Source: Podospora pseudocomata (Eukaryota > Ascomycota > Sordariomycetes > Sordariales > Podosporaceae). Taken from it: a stretch of DNA of 64,000 nt. Positions 43,514 through 54,551 of the stretch are shown here, piece by piece (the stretch's first letter is position 1; each line of letters opens with the position of its first letter). The stretch spans positions 1,860,001 through 1,924,000 of the forward strand of contig NC_085891.1 in NCBI RefSeq assembly GCF_035222375.1. Direction: 5' to 3'. A program made the position numbers and the translations under genes. The notes beneath the pieces were generated by a model. The model was not told where the DNA came from. It saw only the letters and a list, made by a program, of their open reading frames with translations, and did no database searches.

Positions 43514-44989
43514 AAAGCTCCGCCTGGTATTGCATCGTCGCCTCCACCCCAGTTACCAAGAAACCAGTCAGCGTCTCTCCTTCCCCAGCGACGAGCTAGC
43601 CACCCGCTTACAGAAACAGGGTCGAATACTGGCACGATCCGGGGGAGACAGCAGCAGCAGCAACCGGAACCGCAACCGCGATCACAACAGGCATACCCAA
43701 CACCGGTTCTAAAGTCGGAATCTATACCGAACCTCAACCCACCTCGAGCGAGACCATCGCTGTCTCTGAAAGTGTCGAAGTCTCGGCCAAATACACCCAA
43801 CTTACCTTCTGTCCCATCTCCCCCCGAACAAGAGATGGGGGTCTTGGTGTCGCGGCCAGGGGAGGCTAGACCTAGGCAGCAGGGATTGCCAACACCGGTT
43901 ATGCCTTGTCGACCGTCTCCCCTTGAGCAACCTGAGCAGTCTGAGCAACCTGAGCAACCAGAGCAACCTGAGCTACCTGAGCTCCCTGAGCAACCTGAGC
44001 AACCCGAGCAAGAGGACCCGCTCGTTGCTCAAGAACGGGCCATTATACTAGGAAGGCCCGCACAACCGGCTACGTCGTCACCCGCGATGCAGTGGGTGCA
44101 GGTCCCGGTGGCAAGTAGTCCACAGACGCCTAACCCTCCTCCTACTCCGCGCCTTGGATCGGAGGCGGGTTCACGCCGGGGGTCGATAACAACACAAGGT
44201 TCTTCTCCAGTGTTGCCCATGGCTGAACCTCCGGCCAGACCTCAAAAGATTGTCACCTTACAAGTGCCCCCGCAACGAAATCTTCTCCAACAGCAGCAGA
44301 AACAGCGGCGAGGCTCTCTTTCATCCCACTTACCTTCGAGTCCAGTAGTGCCGTCTCAGGCAGTTGCAATGGCGCCTCCTGAGCTGAACCCGGAGACAGT
44401 TCCGGCATCACCCATCGCACGGCCTGCTTCACGGGCACGACCCACACATATCCAATTACCGCCACAGCAAGTACCCGCAAACTGGGCAGGAGTGCCCCCT
44501 CATCTTCGGCTTCCAAGCCAGGTCTTGCCATCGCAACTGAACACACAGTTTGCACCACGCCGCTTCTCTCAATCACACATCGACCCATCCACTAGCCACG
44601 CAGCCCATTATCGACTTGCCCAGTTTCGGGCGATGCAGCAACAAGCCGGGTTTGCTCATCAACTAGAGGCTCAGGCAGCTGGTTTTGCAATGGCAGGGCC
44701 AGCCCACCCTATGCCTATGATAAGGCGGGCATCAGATGCTCAGCCGCCGGTGTCGCCAGTGTCGAGGACGATGTCGATGCCGTTAGCGATGCCGGGCTTG
44801 TCTCCGTCACAGGTGGAGGCGAGGTCGAGGCAGCTGGTGCATGGCGACTTTGTGGGAGGAAACACGGGGGTCGAGTTTATGATGCAGCAGACGCAGGGGT
44901 TTGCCGGGTACCCAGGTCACCAGCAGCATTATCAGCAAGAACAACTATTTTTACCACATCAACAGAATCCATTTCAGGGCCAGCAGTAG
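43514..44989 (+). CDS. Same-frame open continuation after SGF73 stop (Pro/Gln-rich); separate gene or C-terminal extension
   Basis: Starting with the codon after the SGF73 TAG and staying in the same frame, 491 sense codons follow before TAG at 44987. The encoded sequence is Pro/Gln/Ser-rich. It has an EQP 9-nt repeat, then a more ordered part with AHYRLAQFRAMQQQ, MIRRASDAQPPVSPVSRTMS and GDFVGGNTGVEFMMQQTQGF. The first ATG in frame is at 43835; used alone it would give 384 aa. The 107 codons between 43514 and 43835 have no stop either, which would be unusual for untranslated sequence. No canonical intron of a length divisible by three removes the TAG. Possibilities: a nonsense allele of a longer SGF73, stop-codon readthrough, a sequence error, or an independent gene starting at 43835. 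No domain recognised. Confidence 0.6.
   Translation, partial: KAPPGIASSPPPQLPRNQSASLLPQRRASHPLTETGSNTGTIRGRQQQQQPEPQPRSQQAYPTPVLKSESIPNLNPPRARPSLSLKVSKSRPNTPNLPSVPSPPEQEMGVLVSRPGEARPRQQGLPTPVMPCRPSPLEQPEQSEQPEQPEQPELPELPEQPEQPEQEDPLVAQERAIILGRPAQPATSSPAMQWVQVPVASSPQTPNPPPTPRLGSEAGSRRGSITTQGSSPVLPMAEPPARPQKIVTLQVPPQRNLLQQQQKQRRGSLSSHLPSSPVVPSQAVAMAPPELNPETVPASPIARPASRARPTHIQLPPQQVPANWAGVPPHLRLPSQVLPSQLNTQFAPRRFSQSHIDPSTSHAAHYRLAQFRAMQQQAGFAHQLEAQAAGFAMAGPAHPMPMIRRASDAQPPVSPVSRTMSMPLAMPGLSPSQVEARSRQLVHGDFVGGNTGVEFMMQQTQGFAGYPGHQQHYQQEQLFLPHQQNPFQGQQ
43925..44011 (+). repeat. GAGCAACCT 9-nt tandem repeat (EQP)
   Basis: About nine and a half imperfect units coding Glu-Gln-Pro or Glu-Leu-Pro, inside the open frame downstream of SGF73. 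Unit length is a multiple of three, so length change would keep the frame, consistent with coding constraint. Confidence 0.85.
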
Positions 44990-45824
44990 GAGGAGCTGGA
45001 CTATGTGATGGGTGCTGGGGGGGTTGAGTCTATGATGCACGGGTTTGTTGTGTACCCTGATCAAGAAGATTCTCGATACCCGCCTTATCGGCGAAACTAA
45101 TATCATGGCCAAGAATAGGAATACCTGGCTTAGCGGACATATCCTTTTCTGTGTTTTTGCCACAAGGAGGAGTGGCTTTTCGATGTTATATACCCCTTTG
45201 CTTTCCTTTTCTTCTTTTCTCAGGGTGATTGTCGTTATCTCGACATTGCTACTATTATATCCATGTTTTTCGGTCGGCATTTTTTTTATACATTTTTCCT
45301 ACGAAGGTTCCAGGACAGCAATCAATGGGGATGGATATTTTTCTCGGGGTCAAAGAGGGGGGAAGCGAAACGGCGTTTTGGCTTTGATTGTTTACCGTCC
45401 TTTCTTTTGCTGGATTTCTGTTTTTTTTTTTTGTTTTACTTCAATTTGTTAGTTTGGGCAAAAAGGCTGGGCCAGCTCTGGATTTGACGCAAGGAATTGA
45501 TGGTTGCTTGGCTTTGAGTCGTGCTGGATTACCCTATAGAAGGGGATTTGTTTCTTGGGGGAAGTGTTTAATCAGTTGTTTTATTAGAGGAAATGGGGGG
45601 GTGTACACTATAGGGTTTGTCATTGCAGGGTGAGAAAGCAGGAATTGATATTTTTGACTGTTTGTGCTTGTGGTGTTGAAAGTGAAGATGTGTGTGTGTG
45701 GTGGTTTGACGAGATGTGAGGGGTGATGAAGGGGGTGGAGGGAGGTTAAGGGTGAGTGGAGGTGGTGGTTGGTGGGTGTTAAATGGTGGGCGACTAGGGG
45801 TGGGGGACATGAAGATTTGAAAGG
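44990..45824. other. Intergenic before second tRNA-Ala
   Basis: T-rich, then G/T-rich 3' flank. Frames here are low-complexity Phe/Leu runs. No gene supported. Confidence 0.55.
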
Positions 45825-45950
45825 GGGCGTGTGGCTCAGTTGGTAGAGCGTTCGCTTAGCATATTTGAGAAAAATAAAAGCTCTCTTATGTGAGAGGTGG
45901 AGTTCAAACGGGTATGCGAAAGGTCCTGGGTTCGATTCCCAGCTCGTCCA
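45825..45950 (+). tRNA. tRNA-Ala (AGC) with 53-nt intron
   Basis: The 73-nt mature sequence equals that of the tRNA-Ala at 10208, including the acceptor U-U mismatch. The intron (45863-45915) also lies after base 37 but is 53 nt and unrelated in sequence to the 15-nt intron of the first copy, apart from its TA start and GTA end. It contains a short hairpin-forming stretch (ctctcttatgtgagag). Confidence 0.92.
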
Positions 45951-48227
45951 TGATCCACTATGATGGTGATTCTTTTGCTAGGTCTGGCTGGTTTATCGTT
46001 TTGGGGGAAAAGATGGTGGAATTGGCTGTGATATGGGGAATGGTGGCGGCGTTGGTGGTCGGATGTTTTGAACATTCTTTTGATGTGGGAAGAGGTCTAA
46101 GTGTTGGTTTTTGGTGCTAGTGTTTCTCTGACCATTTATCTAGCCAAAAAAAAAAAAAAAAAAAAAAAAAGACTCTTGGATGGGCAAGGGGTGAGTTGAT
46201 AACTGGCCTTAGTTTCTTGTCATCTAGCATCGTCGAGATTGTGTACTTTATCCGTTAAGGGGAGATAGTCCCACGATAGACCAGGACAATGATACTTTGT
46301 CGTTGTGGACTTTTATAGCTATATTGAGTCGACTTGGAATCAGACTGCCAGACGCTTCATAGACGAGAAATCGAAAGAAAGAAGGACTGGGGCTATCTAT
46401 CCAATTCCTTGACGCCTACCTAGATATGTAGATGATACCAAGATAGCTCCAACCGATCACTTCTACCACCTGCCCTCCACCCACGCCGCCTCTCCCCTAC
46501 TACGTAGGCACATCCGTCATCCCCTCACATCAAAAGTGGCTACCTTACCTTCGGAGCATACTACCGTGTTAATACAGCCCACCACGGAACAAGGAGCACC
46601 GGGACGGTTTCCGTTAGGCCAGTCGCTTCCCCGCGGTAGATGGTTCCACAGGATACACAGCTAGAGACGATTCTGCACCCTGCTGCTTGTACGAGGACGA
46701 GTGGAATCTCCTAGAGAGGGTGTTTCGATCTCTCGGTCCTTCGACTCAACGATGGAGGAAGGCGACCAAGCTCGCGAGCGGGCGCAGCGAAAGCGTCCAA
46801 GTCCGAGGGTATGTAGAGGACCGGACCGGGGCCGAATTAGTTGAGTAGTGATTGCAGATTGCTGGGCGTTGAAAGATTGGGGGACTGGGGTAGGAGGTTG
46901 GGTATGTTCTGTTCACTGCTAATCGTGAAATAAAGATCGTGTGGAAGCGGTGGATGGGATTGCTGTTGGGTTGGCTGTTGAAAAGTTGTGTGATGGGGAT
47001 GTGGTCTAGGAGCGAAGTATGCTCGTGACCTCGAGGTCCTTTGTTGTGATGGGGGAGTGTTGTTTTGTAAGAGGGGAGGTATTGTAAGGGTCAGTATGTA
47101 GCTAAGAGGTAGTTGGGGGTGGGGGTGAACTTGGGTGGGAGATAGGTAGTGGGCGACTCTGGCTACCATCATAGGGCTCAAGACGGATCGTGATGAAAAA
47201 TATCAATAGGAAGATAATAGTGTCTGAGAATGGACTTGATATTGAATGGGAAAGTCTTTGGGGTTTTGTTGTTGCCAAAGGTCTGACTATATTTCGAGTG
47301 CTAGACCTTCCCTTGAACTATAGTTATTATACGTGTCATTTTAGTTGATAAGAATTTGAATGACGGTAAAAGATCTCTCAGCTTTCGTTTCTTTAGTCCT
47401 CTGCATCTCTTATAGATATACTAAGCTTATGCCCTTTAATCTGGACCCCTCTTCAACCAGTCTACAGCTAGTCCACTGGAACGGTAAAAGAGAACATATG
47501 TGGTCACGATTCGGGTAATCCAGCCCATTAAGATAATCTCCTCCGACTTTTCCATCAATAATACGAACGGACAATCCGTTACCACTTTCCGCGGCGTCTT
47601 AACCAAAATAGAGCCAGCCACAATAGATAAGATTTAAATCATATATAACTTACTCTTATTTCTATCCTAATTAAGAAGATGTCTACTACCTTTTTGCGAT
47701 TAAGGATAGAGACGCTGGTTTAACCTATCCCAAATCCAATCACTATCGTTATCCCGTTCTTAGGACTCCTATACAAGATCGGGTTTGCTATCTGTTCCCC
47801 GTTATTCAGTCTTACAGGGATCTCTTGTTCATCTTGACTACCTGGAAGAAGGTTACATCTCGTGACGTACCTTAGAGGCCGATGAGATTGCCTGAAACCC
47901 TCTGACGCTTTCCCTCATGAGCAGTGAACTCAAGGTCAGAAAATGGAGTAAAGCAGAATTCAAACAAGAACTCCTTACAGCCCCAAACTGATTAAAGAGA
48001 GAATCTATCACCCTCTCTTTGAGGTCCTGGTCCTATGCGAACCAATATCTCATGACGCGAGGGATCATGGGCTGAACAGGAGACTCATATGCATGAAGAT
48101 TCTCTTGGAACCTGGCCCGGCCAGGCGCAGAGGCTCTAGACTGCTAGATGTTGTTCGCCGGAAAGAGAAAAGATAGCATCCACCAAGAAATCTCTGAGCC
48201 GTCACAATCGTATAAAATAAGCGGGGA
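45951..48227. other. AT-richer gene-poor stretch
   Basis: 2.3 kb without a supported gene. It contains an A25 run at 46146-46170. From about 47200 the sequence is rich in TA and AT, unlike the G- or C-rich gene flanks elsewhere. Short frames occur (for example 47436-47621 minus, 61 codons) with protein-like composition but no family I recognise. This looks like an old decayed insertion, perhaps altered by RIP (inference). Confidence 0.4.
46146..46170 (+). repeat. Poly-A run (25 nt)
   Basis: Uninterrupted A25 about 200 nt after the tRNA-Ala gene. It may mark a retroposed 3' end, but no target duplication could be identified by eye. Confidence 0.85.
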
Positions 48228-48665
48228 TTAACTAGAGGGGTATTGTATGAAGAACTGCCATCGGTAAGGATATAATGTTTTAAATGTTACTTCTTGGGAG
48301 TTGGTGATATCTGTGTGTATAGTGGAAGCTGAATAGGAGATAGTGGTGTTGCTGGCGACTGCCGCATCAACTTTTGAGCAATCCCCGTCTATAACAGCTC
48401 CTTTGTTAAACGGTTGGTCGCTCTCCAAGACAGGCCTGAGGACGATGTTTCTCTGGAGGTCGTAAGTGACAGTAGGGAGACTGTCGCATTTTTGTAGGGA
48501 TGACGGTGGAATTGGTGAATATCTCAATAAAGTCTTCTCAACTTCCACATCGAAAAGCTTCCAAAAGATCGATTCGTTAGCTGTCCAAATACTTTCAGAA
48601 ACCCCAATATAAGCATGTGAGAAGATGCAACGGATTTCGGGCAACAGACCGATTTCAAAATCCAT
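48228..48665 (-). CDS. Possible small gene or gene fragment, unknown
   Basis: A 145-codon frame with an ATG and balanced amino-acid composition. It sits in an AT-richer, gene-poor stretch. It has no signal peptide, transmembrane span or motif I recognise. A phrase such as VEKTLLRYSPIPPSS reads like real protein. It may be a fragment of a decayed gene or chance. Confidence 0.25.
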   Translation of the reverse strand: MDFEIGLLPEIRCIFSHAYIGVSESIWTANESIFWKLFDVEVEKTLLRYSPIPPSSLQKCDSLPTVTYDLQRNIVLRPVLESDQPFNKGAVIDGDCSKVDAAVASNTTISYSASTIHTDITNSQEVTFKTLYPYRWQFFIQYPSS

Positions 48666-49099
48666 CTTATCTCACAAAAGGATCCTTTAAGCTTTGAAAC
48701 TTACCGTACCTGCATCCTCTCATACATATAACATGTGAAATCCACGATTGGGTGTCGCAAAAATCGTTGATCACCAACCCTCATGTACCCCACAACCGAA
48801 CAAACCAAGGGGGGGGGGGGGTCCAGCACGCTAAGAAGCGGGATGACGTCGTTGGTTCAAACACTCCGAGCTCCCCCCCCTCCCCCACAAACATGCATGG
48901 CCGATGCGTTCATGTCCATTGCAACGGGAAAAGAGCATGCATGTTACCGAGGTTCACGATAGTTTTGTCCTGTACCTATATGAATTGACAAGGACCATCC
49001 AATCTTTCCGTTTCCTCCCCCAATTTACTTGCTCCCTTCTGATCTTTCTATCACCTCCCACTTGTCGCCTTGTCTGTCCCATTATTTTACACTCACAGA
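48666..49099. other. Promoter region of carrier gene
   Basis: Contains a G13 run at 48809-48821 and C/T-rich sequence just before the carrier ATG. No gene seen. Confidence 0.5.
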
Positions 49100-50289
49100 A
49101 TGCCACGAGCATCCAAACTCCTCCCCTCCCTAGGCCACGCCTCCTCCGGCGCGGCCGGCACAGTAATCTCCACCCTCCTCACCTACCCCCTCGACCTAGT
49201 CAACACCCGCCTCAAAGTCCAGCGCCAGCTCCGCCTCGACGACTCCCTCTCCGAAGACGAGTGTTACCGCTCCGTCTTTGACGCCTTTGTCAAGATCTAC
49301 GACACCGAAGGCGGGATCCCGGCATTCTTTGCCGGTTTGAGCGCCGATGTTCTCAAATCAGCGGCGGATTCGTTTCTGTTCTTTTTGTTTTATACCGTAA
49401 GTCCCCCCACCCCCAACCATTTATAATAGTAGGGAAATGCTGACAGAGGTTGGGATAGTGGTTCCGCGCGCGACGCCTCGTAGGCCGACATCCGGATCTG
49501 CCATATCTAAGAGTTGTCGAGGAGCTGGCGGTGGGAGCTGCAGCGGGGGCTTGCGCAAAGTTGTTCACCACCCCGGTGAGCAACGTTGTCACACGGAGGC
49601 AGACGGCGTCGTTGCTAGATAGGTCGCCGCCTTCCTCACCTACACGGAAACAACAAACGCAAAAAGGGTTTTGGGAGGTGCTAAGGGAGATTCAGGCTGA
49701 GAAGGGGGGTGTTCTTGGACTGTGGGCTGGATATTCAGCATCTTTGGTCTTGACGCTCAACCCAAGCTTGACATTCTTCTTGCAGGCGATATTGAAGAGG
49801 GTGTTGGTCGACAGAAAGAAGTGGGACGATCCGGGGAGCGGGATCACCTTTTTGCTGGCGGCGATGAGCAAAGTTGGCGCTACTGCTGTTACCTACCCGT
49901 TTCAGATTGGAAAGGCGAGGCTGCAGATGGGGCATAAGAGTAGTAAGGGTGAGGGTGAAAAGGAGAAGAGGGGTGGGATCTTTAATACTGTGGCGAGGAT
50001 ACGAAGGGAGGAGGGGGTCAGGGCGTTGTATGATGGGATTGGAGGCGAGTTGTTGAAGGGTTTCTTTAACCACGGGACGACAATGCTGACAAAGGATGTG
50101 GTGCATGGGGTTATTATTAAGCTGTATTACATCGTGGCTGGGTTCTTGGTGCAATGGCCTGCTTTAAAGAGGATATTGGTGGGGAGGATGAGGAAGAGAA
50201 ATGAGAAAGGGGGCTGGCAACTGGTTGGGAGGGGAGTGCTGGCGGATCTGGTAAAAGGCGGGAGGATTGGGGCATCAATGATGAGGTGA
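49100..50289 (+). CDS. Peroxisomal-type solute carrier (ANT1/PMP47-like, mitochondrial carrier family)
   Basis: Exons 49100-49396 and 49459-50289 give 375 aa. The intron (62 nt) ends at GATAG, not at the earlier ACAG, because only that keeps the frame and joins FLFYT to WFRARRRLVGRHPDLPYL. Three carrier repeats are visible. Their signature starts are TYPLDLVNTRLK (repeat 1), TTPVSNVVTRRQT (repeat 2, weakened) and TYPFQIGKARLQM (repeat 3). The overall pattern, with AVGAAAGACAKLFTTP in repeat 2 and the repeat 3 motif, is closest to peroxisomal ATP/CoA carriers of the PMP34/PMP47/Ant1 group. These supply ATP or cofactors for fatty-acid activation in peroxisomes. Substrate is not readable from the sequence. 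The first 60 codons are C-rich and the second exon G-rich. Convergent with the NOSIP gene (72 nt gap). Confidence 0.85.
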
Positions 50290-50361
50290 CGCCGATTATG
50301 AAATGCATTGATTGTTATATAGAAGAATATTGGGTATTTGCGGGCGTTCCGGATAAAACAT

Positions 50362-51572
50362 CTACACGGTAAAAGTTACAGTGTCCTTTTTGACCGTGTT
50401 GGCTCCTCCCGCAGAAAAGCCAGTACCTTCTCTGCGTAGCTCGACGAGGCCGGGCCGTACTTTTTCTTTCTCTTTGCCCTCCTTCTCTTTCTTGCTGGGT
50501 TTGAACTCTGTCAGGTTAGCTTCACAGACATAACACAAGACCGGTTCTGATGACTTGGAGGAGGAAGGCTTCATGAACTGGTCGACGCAGCTCTTGCAAA
50601 GGACGTGGCCGCATGGCTTTGCGAGAGTGGCTCTGGATGAGTTGGTCAGGCCCTTTTTACAGGCGGGACATATTCTTGTTGTCTTTTTGGTGGAGGAGTC
50701 GGTTTCTTCGGTGAAGTGGACTGTTACGAGAGTGTGGAGGGAGTAAGAGTGGGGGTTGTCTTGTGAGCTCGAGGGACAAGTTGGTTGGGATTTGGTCTTC
50801 CTCTTAACTTCGTGGAGGGTGTTGTTTTTGTTGGAGGAGGGCGTTACGAATGGGGACCAGAAGGAGGGCAGTGTTGGTTTTGCGGCCTGATTTGATGTTA
50901 GCTATTTATCCAGTTGAAACATATGCCGTGAAGGTGGCCGTACCTTTTCACTGTCAATCGCCTTTCTTGCCTTGGCTCTTTCCTCGGATGCAATACGTGC
51001 TAATTCATCCTCGTCAAGGGCAAACTTGCGTTTCTCGCCCGTTTTCGCAGTAGGATCAGGTGTCCCGTTTGATTCCGATGGTGTTGCCTCAGGTGGCGGT
51101 TTTTCCATTGGTGTTGATGTTGACGTCGACGACTTCCTTCCATCGGCTCGAGCAGCAGGCTTGAGACTCAGCCCGGCCTGTGTCAACTCAAACTCCCGAA
51201 TTGCCCTCGCCTCGGCTTCGGCATCGGCACGCGCCTGCTCCTCCAGAGCCTCCTTGTCTTCCTGTTCACGGGCCTTTTCATTGCGTTTGATTTCTTTCTT
51301 TTGGGCGAGGATGTTGCTCAGGGCGCATTCGCGGCAGAATAAGTCGCCGTTGGTGCATGCGACTGGATCGATGGCGGGCTCTAGACATAGCCAGCAGGAA
51401 GCAAACGGGAGGAAGGAGTCGCGGCCGAGACGGGCGGTGGAATCACCCCAGGCCGCGCGAGCCATGGCCCGCTCGTGGGAGGTGAAGATTGGGCGGGTGG
51501 TGTTTCTTTTGCCTGGAGGGTTAGCTTGCATGGCTGTATCTCAAATAAAATGTATGACTTACTGTGTGCCAT
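50362..51572 (-). CDS. NOSIP homologue (RING/U-box type E3 ligase)
   Basis: Exons 51572-51563 (10 nt), 51512-50944 and 50886-50362 give 367 aa. The 10-nt first exon is needed to make MAHSKRNTTRPIFTSHERAM, the conserved NOSIP start. Residues 42-66 hold the first half of a split U-box (CWLC ... C55 ... C62 ... C65: SCWLCLEPAIDPVACTNGDL). A Lys/Glu/Arg coiled insert and a Ser/Thr/Pro linker follow. Exon 3 opens with AAKPTLPSFWSPFVTPS and carries the second zinc-binding part, CPACKKGLTNSSRATLAKPC then HVLCKSC. NOSIP proteins are ubiquitin ligases also found with spliceosomes (established, from memory). The introns are 50 and 57 nt with CTAAC branch sites. It shares a 0.7 kb divergent promoter with tafazzin. 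Confidence 0.92.
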
Positions 51573-52272
51573 ATTTGCGCGTGTCGATATCAACTGCTGA
51601 GATCTCAATGTTGGGAAGAAGTCTCAACCAGCAACAGAGCTGCTGTCAAAATAAATGTGGGTCGATTTCAATCCTGGGGAAGCTTGGCATTAAACCCCCC
51701 CTTGTCCTTTTACCAGGGGAGGCGACAGGGCACATGCTAAAATCGGCGCGGGTCGCGTTCTTTTCTGTTGCGGGCCGTGATTTTGAACTTTGTCTCCATC
51801 TTTCCGATCGCTCTGAAGAGAGAAGGGTGTGTGTGTGTGTGTGGGCCCTCCTCGTGGTGGGCGACTGACAAACCTGCTGAAGAGAAACTCGAAGCTTTTT
51901 GTTGGTCCTGCGCCGTTTCTTGCTTTTTTGCCCATCACATCACTCACACCTCGTCCTCTTTTACGGTCGGGTCTCTTCACGATTCCCATATCTTATATCT
52001 TTGCTCTCTCTTTTTTTCCCACTTTCCTCCCCCTCGGCAATGCAATAGACCACCAGTTTCGCTGCTCTTTTTCTCGGGGGCCTCAACAAAAATCTCTAAC
52101 TCCTTCCTGTTTTTAACCGTCACAGTGTTACATCGGGCAACAAACCATCCGGCCGTTTTGTCTCCCTCTTAACTTATAAACTCACCTCACCCACAGATAT
52201 ATCTCACTTACACATCGCCATTGGTAATACAACATTGAATTTTAATATCCCCCCGAGTATCGTAAAACTCAA
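51573..52272. other. NOSIP-tafazzin divergent promoter
   Basis: 700 nt with a GT repeat near 51830 and T/C-rich tracts. No gene seen. Confidence 0.6.
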
Positions 52273-53661
52273 ATGTCAGAACAACAATCCCAAGAACTCC
52301 GCGAAATGTCGCCGTCGCGGCCGCCGGCACAGATGCCGAGCCTGTCGATGCGCGTAAAGTCGTCGATGATTATGGGGATCACGGGACTGATCTCGCGCTG
52401 CTTCCTGCACGGGTTCAACACGGTAGAGACGCACGGGCTGGCTCAGTTCAGGGAGCTGTTGGACAGCCGGGCTGATCCGGAGAAGAGGGAGAGGGGATTG
52501 TTAACTGGTATTTTCTCACCCAGTTTATCCTCTGCTGTATTAATATATTTTATACTGTAATACCAAAGTCCGCTGACTTGTATGTGGTTTTTAGTTTCCA
52601 ACCATGTCAGCGTGTGAGTGATGATCTTCAAATGCTGTGATACAAGATGAGGTTGAAACTCATGATTAATTCAGTCTTGACGACCCCATGGTATGGGGTT
52701 TGCTGCCTCTTTATTACGCCTTCAACCCAAACAACCTCCGTTGGACATTAGGGGCGCATGACATCTGCTTCAAGAACCAGTTTGATCCCCCCTCCCCAAT
52801 ATCCCCCCTTGTATCTCACTAACCCTTTGTCCTAGACTCTTCTCCTCCTTCTTCACCCACGGCCAAGTCCTCCCCTGCCACCGATCAAAACACTCCCCCC
52901 ACGGCGGCCTCTTCCAACCCTGCATGACGCAAGCCATCCGCCTCCTCTCCCACCCGTCCCCCTCCCCTCCCGCATCACCCTACTACACCACCACCGGCAC
53001 CGACTCGATTCTCTCCCCGCTAACGCACCCCCAACACCGCCGGTACAGCTGGGTGCACGTCTTCCCCGAGGGGCTGGTCCATCAACACCCCGATGTTGAT
53101 TTGCGGTACTTCAAGTGGGGCGTCGCGAGGCTCATCCTGGAGTCTGAACCAAGCCCGGATATCGTCCCCATGTTTATCGACGGAACGCAAAAGTGCATGG
53201 CGGAGGACAGGGGGTTTCCAAAGTTTTTGCCGAGGGTGGGCAAGACGGTGAGGGTTACTTTTGGGGGGGTGCTGGACTATGAGGCGACGTTTGGGGACTT
53301 GAAGGCGAGGTGGGATGAGCTTGTCAGGAGGGAGACTAAGAAGGGGAATACGACGAAAACGGTGGGGTGGTTGTGGAAGACAGCTGTGATTGAACAGACA
53401 GATGATGGGGATGGGGATGGGCAACGACAGGTGGGCGAGTTGACGAGTGAGGAGTTACGCAACGGCAGAGAGGCGAGGGAGATCAGGATTGAGGTTGCGA
53501 GGAGGATGAGGGGGGAGATTTTGCGGTTGAGGAGCGAGAGGGGGGTTTACAAGGAGAGCGAGGAGAGTTTTGGGAGGGCGGAGACGTGGAGGGTGGATAA
53601 GGGGGAGGAGGGGAAGAAGTATAGGAGCCGGGTTGATGGGAGTCAGATTAATCAGGATTAG
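52273..53661 (+). CDS. TAZ1: Tafazzin, cardiolipin-remodelling transacylase
   Basis: Exons 52273-52507, 52595-52613 (19-nt micro-exon), 52675-52779 and 52836-53661 give 394 aa. Tafazzin exchanges acyl chains between phospholipids and cardiolipin in mitochondrial membranes. The catalytic HX4D motif is H82-x4-D87 (SNHVSVLDDP). It is assembled from three exons: the His lies in the micro-exon and the Asp in the next exon. FPEG lies at about 196-199 (HVFPEGLVHQHP), and the conserved SLSMRVKSSMIMGITGLISR is near the N-terminus. The third donor is CA/GTTTGA, weaker than the others, but phase and protein continuity (ICFKNQLFSSFFTHGQVLPC) support it. The C-terminal Glu/Arg-rich tail of about 70 residues is longer than in yeast Taz1. 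Confidence 0.94.
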
Positions 53662-54551
53662 GAGACTTGAGGAAAAGAATTTGGGATTGGAATTTGGGGG
53701 TGGGTGGTGTTTACCGGCTTGTTGTGTATATATTTTTGTTTTACTTCGCGTGGTGTTTGGGAAAGATAAAAAAGCGGGAGAGAGGATGGCTAGAGATAAA
53801 TTTGGGAGGGCAGCGAACGAATTGTACCATGAAGAATTTCTTTCAAGTGTATTTTGCTTTTGGTTGGGAATGTGTGAGGTGTTGGTATGATCGTGAGATG
53901 ATCGAGTCGCTCTGCGGACAACGGCAACGACCTAATCTTGAAAGTCTTGCTTGTTGGCAGGTGCAGAACAACACAGCACTTCTGAGAAGATGTCGCATCT
54001 CGCCAGGGTATGACAGGTGTTTTATGGAGACATTGTTTCCAAAGTAGAGGAAGAAAAGCAAAAAGCTCACCGGCCAACCTTGAGGGTGGCCAGCTACGAA
54101 AACCCTACGAATCGAAGTCGGGGCTATCAGTTGCAAGCCCCCGGCTGGGGGGCGGTAACAGCAGCTCTTACAACTTGACCATTTGTCCTGACCACAGAGT
54201 CAGTGGCGCCCTAACCAAGATGCTCGAGCTGCTGTTGGAAGGTGGGTGGTTGACCTTATATAGAAACCGTCGTTCTGTTCTGGGAAGGTGCAGACATCAG
54301 CATAGGGAAGGAGCGAGCAGGGATGGGTGGTCCATGCTTGAGTGCTAGAGGTGGACAGGAGATGATGAGCCTGTGGTTTGCTTTTGCTCATCACACATCA
54401 CGGTCACGGCCAAGGTCTTTGGATTTCAGGTAGTGAAGAGAATATTTTCGATTTCATCTTCAGATATCCTGAAAGATTCAACTCCGAGGCAGTGGTACTC
54501 TTTTAAGCAGAGTATTAACACACTTTGGTGACCTCATATACAACCCAGTTC
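53662..54551. other. Convergent 3' flanks of tafazzin and Zn2Cys6 factor
   Basis: 0.9 kb with small overlapping frames, none with a domain. No gene supported. Confidence 0.55.

Noticed and set aside
43492-43588. An intron that would remove the SGF73 stop codon
   Set aside because: Every GT...AG pair I tried around the TAG gives either the wrong length modulo three or a donor and branch site far from consensus.
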